This document shows positions 18,284 to 27,134 of a DNA stretch of 64,000 bases, piece by piece. The translations under genes and the position numbers were made by a program. The notes below the pieces were generated by a model that was given only the letters and a program-made list of their open reading frames with translations, did no database searches and was not told where the DNA came from. Positions within the stretch are counted from its first letter, which is position 1. Each line of letters opens with the position of its first letter. Origin of the DNA: Bacteroidota bacterium (GTDB taxonomy: Bacteria > Bacteroidota > Bacteroidia > Bacteroidales > Lentimicrobiaceae); contig WSXU01000015.1 of NCBI GenBank assembly GCA_009773455.1, positions 62,001 to 126,000 on the forward strand, in the 5' to 3' direction.

Positions 18284-19537
18284 ATGAAGTTAAGACGAGT
18301 TGTAGTAACCGGACTAGGTGCACTTACTCCATTAGGCAATACTGTTCATGATTATTGGAATGGTTTGATTAATGGAGTAAGCGGCGCTGACCGTATTACT
18401 CGGTTCGATGCAGGCAAGTTTAAAACACAGTTTGCATGCGAAGTCAAGAACTTTGATCCTTTGATTTTTTTCGACAGGAAAGAAGTTCGCAAGTACGATC
18501 CCTATGCCCAATATGGTATGGTTAGTTCTGATGAAGCAATTGCTGATGCAGGGCTGGTACCTGAAAAACTCGATCTGGACCGTGTTGGCGTTATCTGGGC
18601 TTCCGGAATCGGTGGTCTGGTTACATTTCAGGATGAAGTGAGCGATTACGCCAAAGGCGATGGAACGCCCAGGTTCAATCCTTTCTTTATTCCCAAAATG
18701 ATTGCAGACATCACAGCCGGTCATATTTCAATCAAACACGGATTCCGTGGGCCGAATTTTGCCACTGTATCAGCCTGTGCCTCATCGGCGAATGCCATTG
18801 TTGATGCTTTCAATTATATCAAATGGAACAAAGCCGATATGTTTGTCTGCGGTGGTTCAGAAGCAGCAATCAATGCGCCGGGTGTTGGCGGATTTAATGC
18901 CATGCATGCCCTTTCAACAAGAAATGATGATCCCAAAACAGCTTCCAGGCCTTTCGATAAAGACCGGGATGGTTTTGTGATTGGTGAAGGTGCCGGCGCA
19001 CTTATCCTCGAGGATCTTGATCATGCCATTGCACGTGGAGCTAAAATATACTGTGAGGTAGTTGGTAGCGGCCTTACTGCTGATGCCTATCATATGACCG
19101 GACCACATCCCGAAGGAGACGGCGCACGCAGAGCTATGCTCACAGCAATAAAAGAAGCCGGACTTCAGCTTACCGATATTGATCATATCAATACACACGG
19201 TACATCAACCCCTCTGGGCGATGTGGCTGAAACAAAAGCCATTACCAATCTTTTTGGCGAACATGCCCCGAAAATAAATATCAACAGCACCAAATCGATG
19301 ACAGGCCATCTGTTAGGCGCTGCCGGAGCCATTGAATCAATTGCCACCATACTGGCGATTCAGAATGATCTTATTCCGCCTACCATCAATCACTTTACCG
19401 ATGATCCGGAAATAAACAACAATCTGAATTTTACTTTCAATAAAGCCGTAAAAAGGGTAGTCAATGCAGCTTTGAGCAACACCTTTGGCTTTGGTGGACA
19501 TAACGCCACGATTGTTTTCAGGAAATTTGTTGACTAA
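18284..19537 (+). CDS. fabF: 3-oxoacyl-[acyl-carrier-protein] synthase II
   Basis: Condensing enzyme of fatty-acid elongation, 417 residues. The Cys-His-His triad is visible in TVSACASSANAI, INTHGTSTPLGD and STKSMTGHLLGAAGAIES. It uses malonyl-ACP supplied on AcpP, encoded just upstream. The gene ends 3 bp before the rnc start. Confidence 0.97.
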   Translation: MKLRRVVVTGLGALTPLGNTVHDYWNGLINGVSGADRITRFDAGKFKTQFACEVKNFDPLIFFDRKEVRKYDPYAQYGMVSSDEAIADAGLVPEKLDLDRVGVIWASGIGGLVTFQDEVSDYAKGDGTPRFNPFFIPKMIADITAGHISIKHGFRGPNFATVSACASSANAIVDAFNYIKWNKADMFVCGGSEAAINAPGVGGFNAMHALSTRNDDPKTASRPFDKDRDGFVIGEGAGALILEDLDHAIARGAKIYCEVVGSGLTADAYHMTGPHPEGDGARRAMLTAIKEAGLQLTDIDHINTHGTSTPLGDVAETKAITNLFGEHAPKININSTKSMTGHLLGAAGAIESIATILAIQNDLIPPTINHFTDDPEINNNLNFTFNKAVKRVVNAALSNTFGFGGHNATIVFRKFVD

Positions 19538-19540
19538 GCT

Positions 19541-20296
19541 GTGCTTTCCCTGAAATTAAGACCCCTTCGGTTTTACCTTTCCAAAGAGAAACATTTTTAT
19601 GTAGCCATAAAAAATATTTTCGGGTTCTATCCTGAAAATATTTTTTTATATAAACTTGCTTTCCGGCATAAATCCCAGGCAGAAGAACTCCTCAATGGCA
19701 TTCGTGTTTCCAATGAAAGACTTGAATTCCTGGGCGATACTGTATTAAGTACGGTGGTTGCAGATTACCTGTTCCGCATGTTCCCATACAAAGACGAAGG
19801 ATTTCTTACTGAAATGCGGTCAAAGATTGTCAGCCGCACCCAGCTTAATAAACTGTCCCTCAGGTTGGGCATCGACCAGCTTATCATCCACACCCAGGAG
19901 AAAAACAATGTTTACCGTTCTATCAAGGGAGATGCCTTTGAAGCCATCATTGGTGCCATGTATCTGGACAAAGGATATACCTTTACCCGTAAAATACTGA
20001 TCAACAGAGTAATAAAGAATAATTTTGACCTGAACGAATTGATCAACACCGATCTTAACTTCAAGAGTAAACTGATCGAATGGGCGCAGAAAGAAAAAAA
20101 GCCCATAGAATTTAACGTTGTTCAGGAGGTTGGAACAGGTTATCACAAACAATATGTGGTGGACGTTCTGGTCAATGGGGAGGTTGCAGGCAATGGCAGG
20201 GATTATTCAATCAAAGGGGCTGAACAGAATGCGGCCATGAAAGCCATAGAGTTTTTCGGATTAAATGGCATGGCCAAACCCGAAAACCCACAGTAA
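19541..20296 (+). CDS. rnc: Ribonuclease III
   Basis: Double-strand RNA endonuclease for rRNA and mRNA processing, 251 residues. The RNase III signature is NERLEFLGDTVLSTVVADYL (residues ~52-71), with a second acidic cluster at KGDAFEAIIGAMYLDKGY. A double-stranded RNA-binding domain fills the C-terminus from about residue 165. It starts with GTG at 19541, 3 bp after fabF. The N-terminal FYPENIFLYKLAFRHKS is typical of Bacteroidetes RNase III. Confidence 0.95.
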   Translation: MLSLKLRPLRFYLSKEKHFYVAIKNIFGFYPENIFLYKLAFRHKSQAEELLNGIRVSNERLEFLGDTVLSTVVADYLFRMFPYKDEGFLTEMRSKIVSRTQLNKLSLRLGIDQLIIHTQEKNNVYRSIKGDAFEAIIGAMYLDKGYTFTRKILINRVIKNNFDLNELINTDLNFKSKLIEWAQKEKKPIEFNVVQEVGTGYHKQYVVDVLVNGEVAGNGRDYSIKGAEQNAAMKAIEFFGLNGMAKPENPQ

Positions 20297-20413
20297 CCCT
20301 TTTGACTTACCCCCAGGTTTCTTTTCAGATTGATTTTTCTCCCTGCTCTGCCACAAAGCCGGTGAACCGGAATCCTTTACAAAGTTTAGTATATTTGCAC
20401 GAAAGCAATCGCA

Positions 20414-20866
20414 ATGGCGAAGAGGAAACTGATCAGTGAACCCGCCTCCTTTCCTGATCTGACCATTATCGGTATCAGTTGTCAGCTTAAGGATTACAGG
20501 CTTGCCTTTTTTCTTAACCGCGACATGAGGCTTAACCTGGTCCGGCTTGAGGATCTGCCTGTTTACTCTGAGAAAGAAGATGCTTTGTTTGAATTCCCCC
20601 TTTATACCTGCTTTGAGCCCGAAAGGCGGGTAAATTATTACCTGATGGGAAATAACAATGCGGGCAACAAAATGATTCCCGCCTATAAACAAGCTGATTT
20701 TCTGCTTATGCTGAAAGGTCAGGCCGACAATGAAAGGTCAGCAGCCCTGATTTCCGGGTTAAGAAAAATTGGGGGAATTCAGATGGTATTCCAGCTTGAG
20801 AATGATAAAATTAAAAACCTGGAGGGGGTGATGAGCGATCTGGAACTACATCTGGCCAGAAAATAA
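20414..20866 (+). CDS. IPExxxVDY-like family protein
   Basis: 150-residue cytoplasmic protein. Its position just after rnc, and the family features (N-terminal charged start, LxFFLNRD, YTCFEPERRVNYYLMGN, C-terminal DLELHLARK), resemble the uncharacterised Bacteroidetes family named IPExxxVDY. In many members pyruvate kinase follows; here the next gene is an ECF sigma factor instead. Function is unknown. Confidence 0.6.
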   Translation: MAKRKLISEPASFPDLTIIGISCQLKDYRLAFFLNRDMRLNLVRLEDLPVYSEKEDALFEFPLYTCFEPERRVNYYLMGNNNAGNKMIPAYKQADFLLMLKGQADNERSAALISGLRKIGGIQMVFQLENDKIKNLEGVMSDLELHLARK

Positions 20867-20924
20867 TTGTTCCCGGGTTTAACCATCCGACCGGAAATCA
20901 TTCAATTATTACTGATTTAAAAGT

Positions 20925-20952
20925 TTCCGGCATATTTTCCGGCATATTTTCC
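20925..20952. repeat. Short tandem repeat (TTCCGGCATATT x2)
   Basis: Two 12-bp copies of TTCCGGCATATT followed by TTCC between the IPExxxVDY-like gene and the sigma factor. Confidence 0.7.
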
Positions 20953-21073
20953 TGAACTGAAAATCAACTTTGATCGTTTCCGGAAATGCTGAGATTTATC
21001 AAATCTTGCTAATTCCTTTACAAAAGTGATTTAAGTTAAAGTAATATTCATTCGTGTTCGTCTGCATGCATAG

Positions 21074-21652
21074 ATGAATACGACCATTGAACTTGAAATG
21101 GCAAAAAACGCCAACAGAAGCCTTACATCAACTGTGAATGCTTACGGAAAACGCCTGTTCAGCTTTATCCGTTCAAAAGTAGGAAGCGTTGAGGATGCTG
21201 AAGACATCCTGCAGGATGTATGGCTGCAATTCAGCAGTCTGCAGGCCCTGGAGGATCTGGAGAGTATCAGTGGATGGCTTTACAGGGTCGCCCGGAATAA
21301 GATTACAGATCTTTACCGTAAAAAGAAGACCCCGTTACTTAGCGATTCCGTTTATGAAAATCAGGATATAGAACCTTCTTCATTTAAAGAGATACTGCTG
21401 ATGGACGTCAGCGGTAATCCGGAACTGGCTTTATTCAAAGAGCTTTTCTGGAAAGAACTTTTCATAGCCCTGGATGATTTGCCTGAAAATCAGAAACAGG
21501 TATTCGTTATGAATGAACTTGAGGACTTTACACTTCAGGAAATAGCCCTTAAAACGGGTGAAAACATTAAAACAATTATCAGCAGGAAGGGTTATGCTGT
21601 CAAACATTTAAGAAACAAACTAAGCTACCTGTATAACGAACTGGACTATTAA
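21074..21652 (+). CDS. ECF RNA polymerase sigma factor
   Basis: 192-residue sigma-70 family regulator of the extracytoplasmic-function type. Region 2 is visible at VEDAEDILQDVWLQF with WLYRVARNKITDLYRKKK. The region 4 helix-turn-helix is near the C-terminus (LPENQKQVFVMNELEDFTLQEIALKTGENIKTIISRKGYAVKHLR). No classical anti-sigma gene follows; instead come three small His/Cys-rich proteins that probably belong to its regulon or control it. Confidence 0.9.
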   Translation: MNTTIELEMAKNANRSLTSTVNAYGKRLFSFIRSKVGSVEDAEDILQDVWLQFSSLQALEDLESISGWLYRVARNKITDLYRKKKTPLLSDSVYENQDIEPSSFKEILLMDVSGNPELALFKELFWKELFIALDDLPENQKQVFVMNELEDFTLQEIALKTGENIKTIISRKGYAVKHLRNKLSYLYNELDY

Positions 21653-21664
21653 AATCCCCGTAAA

Positions 21665-21991
21665 ATGGAAACAAAGGATACTTTCAGATTCAGAAAAAGA
21701 AGAGGCATTTTCCTGATATTTATGATTTCAGGCTTGTTTCTCATCTCCACTATAGTCATGCTATTGTGGAATTTAATATTGCCGGCAGTTCTTGGTGTAC
21801 CCGCACTTACTTATTGGCAGGCCATGGGTATTTTTGCCCTTTGCCGGATTTTATTCGGTAGTTTCCGGATGGGTCAGCATCATCTTCACCACACTTCAGG
21901 CAATGCATTTTTGCGTGGAAAGTTCATGAATATGAATGAAGAGGAGCGAAAAGCATTCAGGGAAGAATGGAAATCCCGCTGTGACCGGTAA
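21665..21991 (+). CDS. Small His-rich membrane protein of the ECF sigma operon
   Basis: 108 residues with two membrane helices (about 14-36 and 41-60). A histidine-rich segment (MGQHHLHHTSG) and an acidic-helical tail (MNEEERKAFREEWKSRC) follow. It starts 12 bp after the sigma factor. The tail motif N/S-E-E-E-x-x-x-K/R also occurs in the protein at 22171, so the two look like paralogues. A role in sensing or restraining the sigma factor, perhaps in response to metal or envelope stress, is inference. Confidence 0.7.
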   Translation: METKDTFRFRKRRGIFLIFMISGLFLISTIVMLLWNLILPAVLGVPALTYWQAMGIFALCRILFGSFRMGQHHLHHTSGNAFLRGKFMNMNEEERKAFREEWKSRCDR

Positions 21992-22017
21992 GGAAATATT
22001 TTAAAAAGGAGTTACAG

Positions 22018-22049
22018 CCGGCAGCCAATTGGTATGCCGGTTTTTTTTT
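22018..22049 (+). terminator. Terminator-like hairpin within the ECF sigma region
   Basis: CCGGCA (22018-22023) pairs with TGCCGG (22035-22040), followed by nine T. It would end transcription between the first small protein and the next two. Confidence 0.75.
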
Positions 22050-22170
22050 GCCCTTCTGATCCTGAATCTCTTTAAACAAGAAGAAAAATGATTTCATTTA
22101 AAGTATTTTGACCTGCCGTCCGTCTTCCTCAATAATCAATTAACAAATCAAACAATTTAAATCAATCAAA

Positions 22171-22449
22171 ATGATTACTTCAGTTATTAAGACAATTCTC
22201 ATCGGTGCAATTATTGGCGCACTCGCATTTTTCGCCCCGTTTGTCATCCTGGGGTTCCTGGTTATATCACTGATCATGAAACTGGCATTCAGACACAGGT
22301 TGAGGCATGGCCATTTTGGAATGCATCATCTGGCCTATGCTGAAAAAATCCGCAGCATGAGCGAAGAAGAATTTGCCGGCTACAAAGGGAAGTTCATGGC
22401 TCGCCCATGTGGAACATGTGAACCCGGAAATGTTAACTCTGCAAACTAA
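22171..22449 (+). CDS. Small His/Cys-rich membrane protein
   Basis: 92 residues: an N-terminal membrane segment (about 8-34), then RHRLRHGHFGMHHLAYAEKIRSMSEEEFAGYKGKFM, then a Cys motif PCGTCEP near the C-terminus. It parallels the 21665 protein in layout (helix, His cluster, acidic EEE helix). It is followed after 12 bp by another small His/Cys-rich exported protein. Metal binding is suggested by composition alone. Confidence 0.7.
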   Translation: MITSVIKTILIGAIIGALAFFAPFVILGFLVISLIMKLAFRHRLRHGHFGMHHLAYAEKIRSMSEEEFAGYKGKFMARPCGTCEPGNVNSAN

Positions 22450-22461
22450 AACATTAAAAAC

Positions 22462-22668
22462 ATGAAGAAAAGAACAAAATTCATTATAGGTTTGGCTGCT
22501 GCTGCACTGACCTTTGGTACACTGACCGCCACAATCGGTCAGACAGGTTTCCGTCACCACGCAAAACACTCTCATTCCTGTTGTCTGAATGAAAAGGATC
22601 AGCCTGCAAACCAACCTTCCAGGGAGCCCGGAGGAAGTCACTCAGGGGCTTCTCCAACATCGGAGTAA
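22462..22668 (+). CDS. Small exported His/Cys-rich protein
   Basis: 68 residues. Signal peptide (MKKRTKFIIGLAAAALTFGTLTATIG), then HHAKHSHSCCLNE, a dense His/Cys patch that could bind metal, and a Ser/Gly/Pro-rich tail. It is the last gene of the ECF-linked set, ahead of a terminator at 22692. Confidence 0.65.
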   Translation: MKKRTKFIIGLAAAALTFGTLTATIGQTGFRHHAKHSHSCCLNEKDQPANQPSREPGGSHSGASPTSE

Positions 22669-22691
22669 ATGGTCAAACCAATTTACTGTAT

Positions 22692-22727
22692 ATGCAGCCA
22701 CTGAAATTCAGCGGCTGCATTTTTTTG
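22692..22727 (+). terminator. Terminator after the small exported protein
   Basis: Stem ATGCAGCC/GGCTGCAT with an inner CTGA/TCAG pairing, then a run of seven T. Confidence 0.8.
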
Positions 22728-22808
22728 GGGTTTTAATAAAAAATTTCTGAATACTTGACATTGATGTTATTTATTTCTAACTTTGTGTTAGATTTAAATA
22801 ACATCACC

Positions 22809-23207
22809 ATGAAAAGATCGTTACTGGTATTTTTGGTTGCCGGGCTGATATTGCTCACAACCCTATTGTGGATGGTAAATTCGGCCGGTGTCGCTGATCG
22901 TACAGACACCATTCAGTTTGGCGTTATCGGATTACTGATCTCCTTTGCAGCATTTGTCGGATTGAAGCGCCTTAAGAGTGAAAGACGGGGCGAACCGGCA
23001 GAAGACGAACTGTCGAAAAGAATTCTGCAAAAAACAGCCGCATGGTCCTATTACATATCCCTTTATTTATGGGTAGCCATGATTTACATCAGGGACAGGG
23101 TAAGCATGGATACCGAACAACTAATAGGAACCGGAATACTCGGCATGGCAGTTACTTTCGCCGTATGCTGGCTGGTATTCAACTTCAGGGGCCTGCGTCA
23201 TGAATAA
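22809..23207 (+). CDS. Small membrane protein paired with an HTH regulator
   Basis: 132 residues with four predicted helices (about residues 4-24, 34-50, 76-96 and 108-126). I chose the ATG at 22809 after AACATCACC; a start at 22755 would add 18 residues with no support. It overlaps the next gene by 8 bp. Small membrane proteins coupled to a short HTH regulator are a recurrent pair in bacteria; the role is unknown. Confidence 0.65.
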   Translation: MKRSLLVFLVAGLILLTTLLWMVNSAGVADRTDTIQFGVIGLLISFAAFVGLKRLKSERRGEPAEDELSKRILQKTAAWSYYISLYLWVAMIYIRDRVSMDTEQLIGTGILGMAVTFAVCWLVFNFRGLRHE

Positions 23208-23391
23208 CCGCATCCGCGAACTCAGGGCCCGTCATAACCTAACCCAGGATGATCTTGCAAGAAAAGTAAATGTGAGAAGGGAAACCATTGTTTTCCTTGA
23301 GAAAAACAAATACAATCCCTCGCTGAAACTGGCTTATGATATTGCCAGTGTGTTTGGCCTGACCATCGAGGAGGTATTTATTTTTGAATAA
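23200..23391 (+). CDS. XRE-family small transcriptional regulator (YozG-like)
   Basis: 63 residues, nearly all a helix-turn-helix: [59 protein letters not shown]. It is of the short YozG-type that usually lacks an effector domain. It overlaps the upstream membrane-protein gene by 8 bp, so they are translationally coupled and the regulator likely controls that operon. Confidence 0.88.
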   Translation: MNNRIRELRARHNLTQDDLARKVNVRRETIVFLEKNKYNPSLKLAYDIASVFGLTIEEVFIFE

Positions 23392-23449
23392 TGGGGAAAA
23401 TGTGCTCTTATCGTCAACCCCTGTGCTGTAAAGTAAACGGAAACCGGAA

Positions 23450-26400
23450 TCACATGTTCCTTCTGTACTGCCCTCCTACCCTGAATAATTCGTTGGTAAT
23501 CTGACCGATTGAACAATATTTGGCGGCCTCCATCAGGGCTTCAAACACATTGCCTCCTGTGGCTGCCTTCAGATGCAGATCATGCAGGGCCTTTTCCGCT
23601 TCAGAATGCCATGTTTTGTGCAGTTGTTCAAGCATCTTTACCTGGTAAATCTTTTCTTCCGGTGTTGATCGGATGACTTCCGATGGTATAACCGTCGGGG
23701 ACCCTTCAGATGAAAGAAATGTGTTAACACCCATGATCGGCAGTTTACCATCATGTTTCAGTTTTTCGTAATAGAGCGATTCTTCCTGGATGCGGCTCCG
23801 CTGGTACATGGTTTCCATGGCTCCCAGTACACCACCACGCTCTGTCAACCGGTCAAACTCAGCCATAACCGCTTCTTCTACAAGATCTGTCAGCTCTTCG
23901 ATGATGAATGCCCCCTGCAAAGGATTCTGGTTTTTGGCAAGACCGAGCTCATGATTGATGATCAACTGAATAAATGGCATACAACGCCTGAAGGGTAGTA
24001 CGGATATCGTTGAAGGCGATTTCCTGGGCATGGAGTGAACGGCCTGAGGTCTGAATATGGTATTTAAGCATCTGAGACCGCTCATTGGCCCCATATTTCA
24101 GTTTCATTGCCTTTGCCCAGATCAGCCTTGCTACCCGGCCAAGTACTGCATATTCAGGATCAATGCCGTTGGAGAAAAAGAAGGAGAAGTTTGGTGCAAA
24201 ATCATCGATCTTCATCCCACGCGACAGATAATATTCCACGTAGGTAAATCCGTTTGCCAGTGTCAGTGCAAGCTGGGTGATGGGATTGGCTCCTGCTTCC
24301 GCTATATGGTACCCTGAAATGGAAACAGAATAGAAATTCCTGACGTTGTTCTTTATGAAATATTCCTGCACATCTCCCATCACCTTAAGTGAGAAATCGG
24401 TAGAGAAAATGCAGGTGTTCTGGGCCTGGTCTTCTTTCAGGATGTCGGCCTGAACCGTTCCGCGAACCCTGGAGATGGTTTCCGTTTTAATCTTCTGATA
24501 AACATCGGCAGGCAACACCTGGTCACCGGTGACACCAAGCAACATCAGTCCCAATCCGTCATTGCCTTCAGGTAAATTACCCTGATAGGCCGGCCGTATG
24601 GTACCGCGGCTACTGTAAATACCAGCGATCTTCCTTTCTGTTTCGGCTTCCAGCCCGTGTTTTCGTATATAGAGCTCACATTGCTGGTCGATGGCTGTAT
24701 TCATGAAAAATCCAACCAGGGTCGGAGCCGGACCATTGATGGTCATGCTGACTGAAGTTGCTGCATCCACGAGATTAAAGCCTGAATAGAGTTTCTTGGC
24801 ATCGTCGAGACAGGCAATGGAAACGCCCGCATTCCCTACTTTCCCGTAGATGTCGGGCCGGACATCGGGATCAGCGCCATACAGGGTTACGGAATCGAAT
24901 GCCGTGGATAACCTTCGGGCCGGCATTCCTGCAGAAACATAATGAAACCGTTTGTTGGTCCGTTCAGGCCCGCCTTCTCCGGCAAACATGCGGGTAGGGT
25001 CTTCGTTTTCGCGTTTAAACGGATAAACCCCGGCTGCGAAAGGAAATTCTCCCGGTACATTTTCGCGCAGCGACCATTTCAATATATCGCCCCATCCGTA
25101 ATAACGGGGCATACTGATCTTTGGAATCCTTGAATGGGATAGTGATTCAGTAAAGGTTTCAATTCTGATCTCTTTGCCACGCACCGAATAGATGTATTCG
25201 GGATCGGAGTAGGTTTTTTTCTTCCCTTCCCAGTTATTAAGCAGATCCAGATTCGCTTGCCCCAAAGACTTTTTAAGCAAGGCCGCCTTTGCTTCAAGCA
25301 CTTCATGTACCGTGCCGGTCTCCTTTTGAAGAAGTGCCATGGTATGTTCAAGCGACTGAAGCGAGGTGGCAGTTTCTGCCAGCGTTTCTGATTGCCGGTT
25401 GTAATTCCTGACCGTTTCAGTAATCTCGGAAAGATAACGTACCCTGGCCGGAGGGATGATCTGTGTTCCGGTCTGTTCTTCCCCGGCAGATAAAAGGTTT
25501 GATTTGAAATCAGCACCCATCCTGGCATTCATCAGTACAATAAGATGATCATACAACTTATTGACCCCGGCATCGTTGAACTGGGAAGCCATGGTATTGA
25601 ATACAGGAAGGTCAGCCTCTGCATCCCATATCTTATGATTGCGGGCATATTGCTTTTTGACATCCCGCAAGGCATCTGCCGCACCACGTTTATCCGATTT
25701 ATTGATGGCAATGACATCGGCAAAGTCAAGCATGTCGATTTTTTCAAGCTGGGAAGCAGCACCATACTCGGGTGTCATTACATACAAAGAAATATCAGCA
25801 TAATCCACGATTTCCGTATCGCTCTGCCCGATCCCTGAACTTTCAAGAATGATGAGGTCGAATCCCCCATTTTTCACAATGCAGACGGCATCGCTGATGT
25901 ATTTCGACAACGCCAGGTTGGCCTGACGGGTGGCCATACTACGCATAAAGACCCGTGAAGTATTGATGGCATTCATCCTGATGCGGTCACCAAGCAAGGC
26001 ACCACCGCTTTTTCGCCTTGTAGGGTCAACCGAGAGGATGGCAATCTTCTTTTCAGGATTGGCCTGCAGAAAACGCCTGACCAGCTCATCAACCAGGGAT
26101 GACTTTCCTGCACCTCCTGTGCCTGTGATCCCAAGAACCGGGTTTTTACCCTCATGGCAATCTTTACCAAGTGTTTTGGTGATTTCCCTGATGGTTTCCG
26201 GGGCGTTTTCGGCTGCCGTTATCATTGATGCAATGGCCCGGATATTTCCGTTCCTGATGTCGTCGGGTTTTATTCCTTCAACCTGTCCAACATTGAAATC
26301 AGCCTTCTTCAGCAAATCATTGATCATGCCCTGAAGACCCATATGCCTTCCGTCATCGGGAGAGTAAATTCTGGCAATCCCATATTGATGCAGTTCATCC

Positions 26401-26729
26401 ATTTCGTGCGGCAAAATCACGCCACCGCCACCACCAAAGATTTTGATGTGACCGCAACCGGCTTCCTGAAGCAGATCGTGCATGTATTTAAAGTACTCCA
26501 TGTGCCCGCCCTGATAGGATGTAATGGCAATGGCCTGAACATCCTCCTGGATGGCACACTGTACCACCTCCTGAACGGAGCGGTCGTGGCCCAGATGAAT
26601 GACTTCGGCGCCAGAGGACTGTAAAATCCGGCGCATCACATTGATGGCGGCATCGTGTCCGTCGAACAATGATGCGGCTGTGACGATGCGGATATGATGC
26701 TTTGGTTTGTATGCGGTGGTTTCCTGCAT
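23450..26729 (-). pseudogene. icmF: Fused B12-dependent acyl-CoA mutase (IcmF type), disrupted by a deletion/frameshift
   Basis: Isobutyryl-CoA mutase fused proteins carry, in order, a B12-binding domain, a G-protein chaperone domain and the mutase barrel. All three are here: B12-binding DGHDAAINV and [10 protein letters not shown] (residues ~25-85), Walker [10 protein letters not shown] (near residue 205), and mutase signatures [19 protein letters not shown] and [25 protein letters not shown]. The first frame stops at 23949 after [14 protein letters not shown]. The C-terminal end continues in another frame from [14 protein letters not shown] to 23450. At the junction (about 23970) the segment expected between YAI and QLII, about 27 residues including the conserved SLHTN...DEA part, is missing. 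As read, the product is not a full enzyme. Confidence 0.82.
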
Positions 26730-27134
26730 GGGAATATTATGATAAGTACATATATACGGGTGGAAAGATAATAAAGAATCTGTGAAGGAGAATCAGACAA
26801 CCCGAATATTTTGAATGTATCTTCATAGTTCTCTGTAAAATTCCTTGTCAATTCATGCCTCCGGATGGCAATAGTGGCAGGATAGGTTCAAAAATAAAAT
26901 AAGAATCCGGCTTCCATCATCCTGTACTGTAAATCTGAATAGCCGGATTTTCTTCCGGTGGGTCCTTTACTGCTTTTTGGGTCTGCCATAGTACTTCTTT
27001 CCAAAAAAGCTTTTGAATGCATTTCTTCTCCTCAAAAATATCCGTCAAAATAATTGATTACCTGTGGCCTGATCCGCATAAAATTAATTACGTTTGCAGA
27101 ACACGATTCCTATACCGAAACATATCCAAAGCCC
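26730..27134. other. Divergent intergenic region between icmF and the M14 peptidase
   Basis: No gene supported. It holds a hairpin AATCCGGCT (26904-26912) with AGCCGGATT (26941-26949) over a 28-nt loop, and a -7 element for the peptidase at 27089. Confidence 0.5.
27089..27096 (+). promoter_or_regulatory. -7 promoter element for the M14 peptidase gene
   Basis: TACGTTTG matches TAnnTTTG, 38 bp upstream of the ATG at 27135; no -33 at normal spacing. Confidence 0.4.

Noticed and set aside
23949-24094. Programmed ribosomal frameshifting to join the two icmF parts
   Set aside because: About 27 conserved residues are missing at the junction, so a frameshift alone would not restore the protein; a deletion fits better.
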